Assembly: GCA_934316845.1 (NCBI GenBank)
Contig: CAKRDZ010000018.1
Location: 1-64,000 of the forward strand
DNA from: an uncultured Eubacterium sp.
GTDB lineage: Bacteria; Bacillota; Clostridia; Lachnospirales; Lachnospiraceae
Length of the DNA: 64,000 bases
Direction: 5' to 3'
How positions within the stretch are numbered: position 1 is the stretch's first letter; each line of letters opens with the position of its first letter. The notes below the pieces were generated by a model. That model worked only from the letters and a program-made list of their open reading frames with translations. It was not told where the DNA came from and searched no databases. Shown piece by piece: positions 43,801-50,653 of this stretch. A program made the translations under genes and the position numbers.

Positions 43801-44875
43801 AAAAATACAGCCTACTGAAGTGCCGGAAGAAACGCCGATTCCGACGGAGACACCAGTGCCGGTAGAGATACCGGAGACATTTGCTCCACAGCCGCCGGAA
43901 AGTCCTGTCTCCAGTCCCACAACCAGTCCGACGACGAGTCCGTCGGTGATTCCGGCACCTACAGAGACATTGGGAACATCCGCCTCACAACCGACCTCCA
44001 GTCCAACGACCGCCCCGATCGCCAGTCCAACGGCTGACCCGATCGCCGGTCCGGCGGCAAGTCCAATGACCAGCCCGGACGTCAGTCCTGTCTCCAGTCC
44101 CACAACCAGTCCGACGACGAGTCCGTCGGTGACTCCGGCACCTACAGAGACATCGGGAACATCCGCCTCACAACCGACCTCCAGTCCAACGATCGCCCCG
44201 ATTGTCAGTCCAACGACCGCCCCGACCTCCAGTCCAACAATCGCCCCGATTGTCAGTCCAACAGCCGGCCCCACTGCTAGTCCCATCTCTGATCCGATGA
44301 CGAGTCCGTCGGTGACTCCGACACCCACAGAGACATCGGGAACACCACTCCCACAGCCAACGGATGGTTCAATACCCAACTCGTCAGTCAATCCAACAGC
44401 CGCCCCGACGCAAGGGTATCCATTTGCAGAAATGCCAAAAATTACCAGTTCATTGGAAGCAACACAAACGAAGGCTACACAAAAACCGGCAGGGAATGCT
44501 TCCAAAGCAGATTCTCCTCAAAAGGATGCGGTTATTTCCCTTTCCAACAAAGGAAAACCGAAAGAGTCTTCTTTATATGGAGTAAAAAAGCAGAAAAAGA
44601 CAGTGGGGAAAGTACATTTAAAAAAGGTAGTTTATCGAAAAAAGAAAATTTATCTTACTTGGAAAAAGGTAAAAAATGCGAGTGGATATCAAGTGGTCTT
44701 TTTAAAAAGGAAAAAAGGGAGAACCAGGATGTTCAAATATACCCAAAAGAGTAAAATGATATTGTCATGGAACGGAGTTGGGAAATGCTTTGTAAAAATG
44801 CGGGCATTCCATAATCGCGGAAAGAAACGAGTGTATGGATCGTGGAGTGCCTGCAAACGGGTAAAAAGGAGTTAG
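40856..44875 (+). CDS. Large secreted repeat protein (BspA-like, MBG-like, Pro/Ser/Thr-rich)
   Basis: 1339 residues; the ATG at about 40856 follows GGGAGG. Signal peptide to about VYAAG. Residues about 35-290 carry cysteine-containing repeats of the DUF285/BspA type (FEGCSNLQSVSDLPEGV, FRKCSSLRLIGKIP, FQGCTALTRLP). Two MBG-like repeats follow (about 455-525 and 535-605, YxGIYDGKxHGIT ... VYYQVTK), then several strand-rich domains. A Pro/Ser/Thr linker of roughly 200 residues (about 990-1200) includes a 61-residue duplication. A C-terminal fibronectin-III-like domain (LTWKKVKNASGYQVVF) ends in basic residues. There is no LPXTG motif. It is probably a surface adhesin or wall protein. It overlaps the convergent zinc-ribbon gene by 4 bases. 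Confidence 0.82.
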   Translation: MVKKLQKRLIVLLLLAAVLVGNLGGNGIVVYAAGRASGTIGQIQWELDAQGTLVFRGNGAFPSFQSINIPWRDYKWDIKAVSFEMTNVTDGDLTNYFEGCSNLQSVSDLPEGVRNLTQTFRKCSSLRLIGKIPVSTETMERTFEKCTSLNQTIKIPKNVKNMQGLFQGCTALTRLPQIETTLVKDYSYLLQETAITEPLSIPSGVTNVTGMFSLCKKLTSSPVLPESVTEAAQCFYGCEALKKAPALPRKIENISQIFAECVNLTAVPDIPPSVVNMSGCYANCCRAKGSFTIYAIINDESKYTKLAGTTAKDDSSVKGQFLGAAGGGLSVNYTVGNEHLIREYLSTGWNSGNLHFAGYWGNLNIGDKVTQKMEDCTVSPVPDVNYTGKAICPVPKVYYGNIQLTEKTDYTISYSNNTNAGTAAVAITGVGNYSGTKKVSFVIRKISMTGVAAQNYQGIYDGKAHGITLQVPAGVTATYGTKSGEYTLKTAPVYTLPGNYTVYYQVTKPNYITVTGSAKVSIVQGTMPVVANGYSGIYDGKSHGITVEGLAGAQIRYGTAAGQYTSVESPKYKDTGIYTVYYQVTKTGYGTVTGKQQIEIKRKVITEVTFPKTSQAVYGTTLAKIPSTSMQDSLGVFSWDNPLYVPTVDDTQAKMWYKPYDKKNYDYSRVKGYDAGSGNIVRNITISIQRKKGELPQVTTGFLAQGDELEKSKITWDKLDVGDFYWAKPEEKASQDKSEYTLIFRPKDMRNYDWSYLSSKELDWNTFQIWQKVEVVPYPEPVEIVYGDTLGSKGFVGKNPEVKYRWLDENVIPGKTGSHKLKIIYQGQEIVRNMEVVVLKRKPDYVIPVLDAVCYDPELTLGQISLPRGWNWSDPSVVPEAGQQNYEAYYEPEDPEHYQTVYDKIPLMVEKAVPSVNVPYIQTQIEEDTICLKEIGLPMGWRWQNPEESFGEGVYEVSVVYEPEDPNNYSLWEGQITIDIKKKIQPTEVPEETPIPTETPVPVEIPETFAPQPPESPVSSPTTSPTTSPSVIPAPTETLGTSASQPTSSPTTAPIASPTADPIAGPAASPMTSPDVSPVSSPTTSPTTSPSVTPAPTETSGTSASQPTSSPTIAPIVSPTTAPTSSPTIAPIVSPTAGPTASPISDPMTSPSVTPTPTETSGTPLPQPTDGSIPNSSVNPTAAPTQGYPFAEMPKITSSLEATQTKATQKPAGNASKADSPQKDAVISLSNKGKPKESSLYGVKKQKKTVGKVHLKKVVYRKKKIYLTWKKVKNASGYQVVFLKRKKGRTRMFKYTQKSKMILSWNGVGKCFVKMRAFHNRGKKRVYGSWSACKRVKRS
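43901..44266 (+). repeat. 183-base tandem duplication in coding linker
   Basis: The stretch starting AGTCCTGTCTCCAG at 43901 recurs at 44084. The first 115 or so bases are nearly identical and differ at only a few positions; later bases diverge. A further partial copy (GACGAGTCCGTCGGTGAC) lies near 44297. The repeat encodes the Ser/Pro/Thr linker of the large surface protein. Confidence 0.85.
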
Positions 44876-45303
44876 TGATCTTCTTTTTTGAAACGAAGTT
44901 TAGCTTCGTGATTTTTAGGAATGTCACCAACATAGCAGCCTTTGATATCAAGGGATTTGGCGCATCGTGAACAATATTCGCCAAAACGGATAGGTGCGCC
45001 GCATCCTTGACAATGAAGGAAGACTTCCGAATTTTCCGGAATTTCCAATTTTCCCTGACGAAGATAAGAAGATATCTTTGCAGAGGGAACACCGGTTTCG
45101 CGCGCGAGGTCAAAAGCACTCGTTGGTCCATGTTCGTCTAAGTATTTTTTGATTTTTCCGTAGTCATTTGCTATTTCTTTGCCACAGCTATCGCATACGA
45201 AGATGCCTCCATATTTATACCGCATGGAGCAGGAACAATTTGGGCAAATCATTTGCGATTCGTCATCGGGAAGAACTAAAAAGGATGTTTGATTTTTATT
45301 CAT
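44872..45303 (-). CDS. Zinc-ribbon/helix-turn-helix protein
   Basis: 143 residues. Two zinc-binding four-Cys sets are visible: CPNC with CDSC (about 20-41) and CQGC with CSRC (about 97-113). Between them is a winged-helix-like segment (KIKKYLDEHGPTSAFDLARETGVPSAKISSYLRQGKL). The middle part resembles the flagellar-region protein YvyF, but the double ribbon differs. It could be a transcription factor or an RNA-polymerase-associated protein; targets unknown. Single-gene unit; GGCGGGAT precedes the ATG. Confidence 0.75.
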   Translation of the reverse strand: MNKNQTSFLVLPDDESQMICPNCSCSMRYKYGGIFVCDSCGKEIANDYGKIKKYLDEHGPTSAFDLARETGVPSAKISSYLRQGKLEIPENSEVFLHCQGCGAPIRFGEYCSRCAKSLDIKGCYVGDIPKNHEAKLRFKKEDH

Positions 45304-45405
45304 AATGATATCCCGCCTTTCGCATATATTATATTTATTGTATCGGATTTTTACAGAAATTGCAATTTTTTTTTGCGATTTTCGGCAAAATGTTTAAAAA
45401 TACAC

Positions 45406-45434
45406 TTGTAGAATAACGAATTTTAGTGTATACT
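45406..45434 (+). promoter_or_regulatory. Promoter of M23 peptidase gene
   Basis: TTGTAG (45406-45411), 17-base spacer, TATACT (45429-45434). Confidence 0.8.
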
Positions 45435-45507
45435 GTAAAAGATGTTACAAAATTATAAAGTTATTATGCGAGAATATTACAATGATATTAAGTAAAAGGA
45501 GGAAATC

Positions 45508-46506
45508 GTGAGAGAAGTAAGTGAGTTCGGTAAGTATAGAAAGAGAACGCTTGCCGTAATGATGGTTTTTGCAATGGTAATGACATCAGGTACACCAAAA
45601 ACAACGGTATATGCGGAGGAACAGTCAGTGACTTCGGCAGGGATTAGTGTGCAGCCGGAGGAAAATCCGGTTATAACAGAAAACGTACAGCCGGAAGAGA
45701 CAGCAGTACCAACTGTGGAGCCGACAACAACACCGCAGAATACACTTGTGGTAAAAAAGAAAAAGTGCTCTTATCCAAAGAAAATTTATGAGGGGCAGAC
45801 ATTTACGCTGAAAGGAACGTTGAAAGCCAACCATAAAATTCAAAAAGTGCAGGCCAGCATCAAAGATGAACAGGGAAAAGATGCTATGGCAATCAAAAAA
45901 AAGGCAAACAGCAATAAATTTGATCTGAAAAAGATTGATGATGATATGCATTTTTCAAAATTGGAAGCAGGAAAATATACCTATGAAATTAAAGTTTCTG
46001 ATTCCTATGGCAATGAGAGAGTTGCTTTGCAAAAAGATTTCAAAGTAAAAGAGACAACCTGGGCGTGGCCGGTAGATGGTGGAAGTAAAGGAGATGGATT
46101 TCATTGTGGATGTTCTGTGCATGGAGGCAGACATCTAGGTGTAGATATTAAAGGAGTATCAAAGGGGACATCCATTAAGGCGATTGCGGATGGTACGGTG
46201 GTTTATGCAAAATATCATCAGGCAGCAAGGCGGTCTTCTTTTGGAAAATTGGTAATTGTTTATCATGGCAATGGAATTTATTCTTACTATGCACACTGTA
46301 ATACCATTCGATGCAAAGTGGGGGATAAGGTCGAAAAAGGCGATGTGATCTCGACGATGGGAGAGACCGGAGCTGCCTATGGAACCCATCTTCATTTGGA
46401 ACTTCGTAAGGGTCCTGCTTTTTCCGGAAATTATAACAGTTATGATTTCCTTGATAAGTATACATATAAGCAGTTTGATCCGATGAAATATCTTACAAAA
46501 CGATAA
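45508..46506 (+). CDS. Secreted M23 (LytM-type) metallopeptidase
   Basis: 332 residues starting at GTG 45508 after AAGGAGG. Signal peptide about 1-37, a short Glu/Pro/Thr-rich spacer, an Ig-like domain (about 88-180: YPKKIYEGQTFTLKGTLKANHKI...) and a C-terminal M23 domain (about 188-330). The zinc site is complete: H-x3-D in HLGVD (about 207-211) and HxH in HLHLE (about 293-297). M23 enzymes cut peptide cross-links of peptidoglycan, so it should act in the wall during growth, division or sporulation. Single-gene unit. Confidence 0.93.
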   Translation: MREVSEFGKYRKRTLAVMMVFAMVMTSGTPKTTVYAEEQSVTSAGISVQPEENPVITENVQPEETAVPTVEPTTTPQNTLVVKKKKCSYPKKIYEGQTFTLKGTLKANHKIQKVQASIKDEQGKDAMAIKKKANSNKFDLKKIDDDMHFSKLEAGKYTYEIKVSDSYGNERVALQKDFKVKETTWAWPVDGGSKGDGFHCGCSVHGGRHLGVDIKGVSKGTSIKAIADGTVVYAKYHQAARRSSFGKLVIVYHGNGIYSYYAHCNTIRCKVGDKVEKGDVISTMGETGAAYGTHLHLELRKGPAFSGNYNSYDFLDKYTYKQFDPMKYLTKR

Positions 46507-46519
46507 AAAGAAGATCTTC

Positions 46520-46556
46520 TTTACTCCGTCTCCTCGGTGGGACGGAGTAAATTTTT
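46520..46556. terminator. Bidirectional terminator
   Basis: TTTACTCCGTC pairs with GACGGAGTAAA, followed by TTTTT. It covers the last codons of the convergent DUF4364 gene and serves both transcripts. Confidence 0.88.
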
Positions 46557-47054
46557 AACTGCTGCTGCATAAAGGTCATTGCTTACGGTGCGCCAGTTGT
46601 TGCAGATGCGCAGAGCGTCCTCTTCATCCGGAACCGATAGTTTTATCTCAAAAATTGGAGCATTTTTTTCGATAAGACTACAGGTGGCAGTATATTCGCC
46701 ATTGGTGTTTTTCGTATAATCACTGATCTGGGTGACTCTTTGTATGATCTCGTGGTTGTTTTCTTTCAGATAGTCGTCAATTTCCTGACGGATTTCCCGT
46801 GACAGAGTGTTTCCAAATAATTCCAGCGTCTCTCTGCCGGCGGAGGTAATTTCATAGTAAGAAGTGTTGTAAGTGTTTGAGCAGTGGATCAGGTCAGCAT
46901 CCAATAATTCAGCAAATGCACTTTGCACATTAAAATAATTGGTGTAGCCGTGTCCGGTAATGTAATCGGAGATTAATCCAAAGGTTAAAGGGGATTCGAT
47001 TTCATTGAGTGTATATAAAATAATTAATTTATAGATAGTAAACGCTTCATTCAT
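46521..47054 (-). CDS. DUF4364 family protein
   Basis: 177 residues matching DUF4364, a clostridial family with an N-terminal winged-helix-like part (AFTIYKLIILYTLNEIESPLTFGLISDYI...SYYEITSAGRETLELF) and a C-terminal beta-rich part. Probably a DNA-binding protein; ligand and targets are unknown. It overlaps the radical SAM gene upstream by 8 bases and is the last gene of the malic enzyme operon. Confidence 0.9.
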   Translation of the reverse strand: MNEAFTIYKLIILYTLNEIESPLTFGLISDYITGHGYTNYFNVQSAFAELLDADLIHCSNTYNTSYYEITSAGRETLELFGNTLSREIRQEIDDYLKENNHEIIQRVTQISDYTKNTNGEYTATCSLIEKNAPIFEIKLSVPDEEDALRICNNWRTVSNDLYAAAVKNLLRPTEETE

Positions 47055-47991
47055 GATTCTTATACTCCTTTCCTTGCCAGATGTTTTGTTGTTTTAATTG
47101 GCGATGGATCTCATTAAGTACATCACGTTTATGGCTGCTCCATAAAGGAGCAATCAGGAGATCTTTTGGGCCGTCTCCGGTAAGCCGGTGTATGACCATT
47201 TCCGGCGGAAGAAGTGCGATGGATCGTATCACAAGATCGATATATTGTTCCTGTGTAAGAACCTTGCAGTTACCGGTGTTGTAAAGACCCGCAAGATCTG
47301 TTCCGTTTAGGATATGCAATAATTGAATTTTTATGCCGTCACTGTGGCAGGAAGCAGCATGTTCTAAGGTGGCAAAAAAATCATCTTCTGTCTCACCGGG
47401 AAGCCCGGCGATCACATGAGTTACTACCTCGATGCCAAGATTTTTTAAATCTGCCACAGCCTTGTCGTAAACAGCAAGCGGATAGCCGCGGCGGATAAAC
47501 TGTGCGGTAGATTCATTGCTTGTCTGAAGTCCAAGTTCTACGATGACAGGTTTGATCTGGTTGCATTCTGCAAGCAGTTCCAGCACTTCCGGAGGAAGAC
47601 AGTCCGGCCGGGTGGCAATGGACAGCATAACCACATCCGGATGTGCAAGAGCTTCCTTATAAAGTGGCTCCAAATAAGAAACCGGGCCATACGTATTTGT
47701 AAAAGATTGGAAATAGGCAATGAATTTACGGCCCACTTTCTTTCGTTTTGATATGCCTTCGATTCCCTGCGTGATCTGTGCTGTTACGGAAGTAGAGCGC
47801 GGGGCGGCAAAATCACCGGAACCGCTTCCGCTGCAGAAAATACAGCCGCGGGTGTCCAGTAAACCATCCCGGTTTGGACAAGTCATACCACCGTCCAAAG
47901 ATATTTTATAAACTTTTTGTCCAAAGCGGGATTTCATTTCATAATCCAAAGAATGATAGGGCTTTTCGCCCCACATTTTCCGGTTAGTCAT
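47047..47991 (-). CDS. TIGR01212 family radical SAM protein (YtqA-like)
   Basis: A 314-residue radical SAM enzyme. The iron-sulfur cluster cysteines lie in CPNRDGLLDTRGCIFC, the long-spaced form seen in YtqA/YhcC proteins. HVIAGLPGETEDDFFATLEH and KIQLLHILNGTDLAGLY are conserved. The reaction is not established; related proteins act in RNA modification. The ATG overlaps the malic enzyme stop by 8 bases, and its own end overlaps DUF4364, so translation of the three genes is coupled. Confidence 0.93.
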   Translation of the reverse strand: MTNRKMWGEKPYHSLDYEMKSRFGQKVYKISLDGGMTCPNRDGLLDTRGCIFCSGSGSGDFAAPRSTSVTAQITQGIEGISKRKKVGRKFIAYFQSFTNTYGPVSYLEPLYKEALAHPDVVMLSIATRPDCLPPEVLELLAECNQIKPVIVELGLQTSNESTAQFIRRGYPLAVYDKAVADLKNLGIEVVTHVIAGLPGETEDDFFATLEHAASCHSDGIKIQLLHILNGTDLAGLYNTGNCKVLTQEQYIDLVIRSIALLPPEMVIHRLTGDGPKDLLIAPLWSSHKRDVLNEIHRQLKQQNIWQGKEYKNHE

Positions 47992-49138
47992 GGATATGTT
48001 CTTTCACGGCAGCACTTACAACGTCGGCTACGCGTGGATTAAAGGCTTCGGGAAGAATGTTGTCCTCGTTCAATTCATCTTCCGGTACAAGAGAAGCGAG
48101 AGCAAGGGCTGCGGCAAGTTTCATTTCTTCTGTGATCTGAGTGGCACGTCCTTCCAAGGCGCCTTTAAAGATACCTGGGAAAGCGACGACATTATTGACC
48201 TGATTAGGAAAATCCGAACGGCCGGTACCAACTACTTTTGCGCCTGCTTTCTTTGCGAGATCCGGCATGATCTCCGGAGTTGGGTTTGCCATGGCAAAAA
48301 GAATGGCATCTTTATTCATGGAAGCTACCATTTCTTCTGTCACGATATTTGGTGCAGAGACGCCGACAAAAATGTCAGCACCGACAAAGGCATCGGCCAG
48401 TGTGCCGGATCTGCCTTCCAGATTTGTTACATTCATCATTTCTGTCTGCATCCAGTTCAAGTCTTTGGAATCTTTGTTTAATATTCCCGACTTATCACAA
48501 AGGGTAAGATGCGGAAAACCGTAACGGAGAAGAAGTTTGCTGATAGCAATTCCGGCAGAACCGGCGCCGTTCACCACAATTTTACAATCTTCTTTTTTCT
48601 TTCCGGTTACTTTTAAAGCGTTAATGACACCGGCGAGCACAACGATGGCAGTACCGTGCTGGTCATCATGAAATACCGGGATATCAAGAAGTTCCTTTAA
48701 GCGGCTTTCAATCTCAAAGCAGCGGGGAGCGGAGATATCTTCCAGATTAATTCCTCCAAAAGCCGGAGCAATGTTTACAACGGTTTTGATGATTTCTTCC
48801 GTATCCTGTGTGTCAAGACAGATGGGAAACGCATTGACATTTCCGAATTCTTTAAACAAAACGGCTTTTCCCTCCATAACAGGCATGGCAGCAGCGGCGC
48901 CGATGTTTCCAAGACCGAGTACGGCACTTCCGTCTGACACGACCGCTACAGTGTTGGATTTGATCGTATATTGATAAGCAGCTTCCTTATCTTCGGCAAT
49001 CACCTTACAAGGTTCAGCGACACCCGGAGTATAAGCAAGTGCCAGATCTTCTCTGGATTTCACTTCGCATTTAGGGGTTGTTTCGATTTTTCCATTCCAT
49101 TCTTTGTGTAAAGCAAGTGCTTTTTCACTGTTTGTCAT
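47984..49138 (-). CDS. NAD-dependent malic enzyme
   Basis: A 384-residue enzyme that oxidatively decarboxylates malate to pyruvate, with NAD(P)+ and a divalent metal. The ATG at 49138 follows GGAGG; the frame extends 58 codons upstream but without a site. AYTPGVAEPC, FHDDQHGTAIV and the NAD-binding GAGSAGIAI are intact. The size fits the short bacterial form without a Pta-like domain. First gene of a three-gene operon with the radical SAM and DUF4364 genes. Confidence 0.95.
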   Translation of the reverse strand: MTNSEKALALHKEWNGKIETTPKCEVKSREDLALAYTPGVAEPCKVIAEDKEAAYQYTIKSNTVAVVSDGSAVLGLGNIGAAAAMPVMEGKAVLFKEFGNVNAFPICLDTQDTEEIIKTVVNIAPAFGGINLEDISAPRCFEIESRLKELLDIPVFHDDQHGTAIVVLAGVINALKVTGKKKEDCKIVVNGAGSAGIAISKLLLRYGFPHLTLCDKSGILNKDSKDLNWMQTEMMNVTNLEGRSGTLADAFVGADIFVGVSAPNIVTEEMVASMNKDAILFAMANPTPEIMPDLAKKAGAKVVGTGRSDFPNQVNNVVAFPGIFKGALEGRATQITEEMKLAAALALASLVPEDELNEDNILPEAFNPRVADVVSAAVKEHIHD

Positions 49139-49298
49139 TATAATCCTCCGTTCTTTGAGGGAAAATCCCTGTTGATTTTTTGCAGATATTCCTATTCTAT
49201 CACTTTTGAAAAGGAAAATCAATGCCTCATACGTGTGGGCAGAAGGATCCGTAATTTTTCTTATAGGAGAAAAATCGTTACATTTAAAAAATATGGGG

Positions 49299-49326
49299 TT
49301 GTGTATTTTCAAAAAAATGGTACAAT
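49299..49326 (+). promoter_or_regulatory. Promoter of UDPGP gene
   Basis: TTGTGT (49299-49304), 16-base spacer, TACAAT (49321-49326). The rest of this gap (49139-49400) shows nothing else recognisable. Confidence 0.65.
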
Positions 49327-49400
49327 AAAAGTAAGTATCAGTATTTTTATCAGGGAAGGTGTTTGGAAAATACTGATAAAAGAAAAGAATGGAGCAAACT

Positions 49401-50627
49401 ATGACGTTAGAAGAGGCAAAGAAGAAATGTGAGGCGGCGGGGCAGGAGCATTTGCTGGCATACTACGATGAACTCACAAAGGAAGAGCAGGAAGTACTGC
49501 TGGCACAGATTGAGAAGATAGACATTACCTTACTGGATCTTTTGAAACAGGACTCAAAGGAAGTAGCAAAGGGAAAATTGGAGCCGCTTGGGGCAGTTAC
49601 CTTAGAAGAAATCCAAAACGGAAAAGCAGACTATGAGAAACTGGGGCAGGAAGCGATCCGTGCCGGAAAAGTAGGGGCGGTCCTTTTGGCAGGAGGCCAG
49701 GGGACGCGTCTTGGACTGGACAAACCAAAAGGAATGCTGAATGTAGGAGTACATAAAAAACTGTACTTGTTTGAACAGCTGATCCGGAATATCATGGATG
49801 TTGTCAATGCGACGGGCGCATGGGTTCCGCTCTTTGTTATGACAAGCGAAAAAAATAATAAAGACACGGTAGAATTTTTTAAAGAAAACAACTTCTTTGG
49901 TTATAACGAAGAATATGTATTTTTCTTTGTGCAGCAGATGGCACCGTCTGTCAGCTACGAAGGAAAGATCTATATGGAAGAAAAAGGACGCATCTCGACC
50001 TCTCCAAATGGAAATGGAGGATGGTTTATTTCGATGGTGCGTGCCGGACTTTTGGACACGGTGAAAAAACTTGGTGTGGAATGGCTTAATGTATTTTCTG
50101 TGGACAATGTATTGCAGAAGATCGCAGACCCTGTATTTGTCGGAGCAGTATTAAAGCACAACTGTGTATGCGGTTCCAAAGTGGTTGCAAAAGCAGATCC
50201 ATACGAGAAAGTAGGAGTGCTTTGCCTGGAAGATGGCAGACCATCTATCGTGGAATATTATGAAATGACGGAAGAAATGATACATTTGCGTGACAAACAG
50301 GGAAAATTGTTGTATAATTATGGTGTAATACTAAATTATCTTTTCTCTGTAGCAACACTTGAGAAGATCATGAACGAAAATCTCCCTACCCATATTGTAG
50401 AAAAGAAAATTCCCTATATGGATGCAGAAGGAAACCAGATTAAGCCGGATAAGCCAAATGGATATAAGTTTGAGACATTGGTGCTTGATATGATCCACAA
50501 GATGGAGAACTGTCTTTCATTTGAAGTAGAACGTGAAAAAGAATTTGCACCGATTAAAAATGCAACGGGAGTTGATTCTTTGGAAAGTGCAAGAGAATTA
50601 ATGAAAAAAAATGGAATGGAATTTTAG
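49401..50627 (+). CDS. UDPGP-family uridylyltransferase (eukaryotic-type)
   Basis: A 408-residue nucleotidyltransferase that makes a UDP-sugar from UTP and a sugar-1-phosphate. The start at 49401 follows GGAG, although the ATG at 49389 is possible. LLAGGQGTRLGLDKPKGM is the nucleotide-binding loop. GNGGWF, VFSVDNVL and KADPYEKVGVLC place it with the UDPGP/UAP1 family common in eukaryotes, not with GalU or GlmU. UDP-GlcNAc or UDP-glucose is the likely product. It precedes rho by 26 bases. Confidence 0.9.
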   Translation: MTLEEAKKKCEAAGQEHLLAYYDELTKEEQEVLLAQIEKIDITLLDLLKQDSKEVAKGKLEPLGAVTLEEIQNGKADYEKLGQEAIRAGKVGAVLLAGGQGTRLGLDKPKGMLNVGVHKKLYLFEQLIRNIMDVVNATGAWVPLFVMTSEKNNKDTVEFFKENNFFGYNEEYVFFFVQQMAPSVSYEGKIYMEEKGRISTSPNGNGGWFISMVRAGLLDTVKKLGVEWLNVFSVDNVLQKIADPVFVGAVLKHNCVCGSKVVAKADPYEKVGVLCLEDGRPSIVEYYEMTEEMIHLRDKQGKLLYNYGVILNYLFSVATLEKIMNENLPTHIVEKKIPYMDAEGNQIKPDKPNGYKFETLVLDMIHKMENCLSFEVEREKEFAPIKNATGVDSLESARELMKKNGMEF

Positions 50628-50653
50628 GGATAAGTTTTAGAAAGGACGATGGA

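Noticed and set aside
43759..44505. Long minus-strand ORF (248 codons) opposite the Pro/Ser/Thr linker
   Set aside because: Its Val/Gly/Ile-rich repeats are the mirror image of the coding repeat on the plus strand; there is no ribosome binding site and no family.
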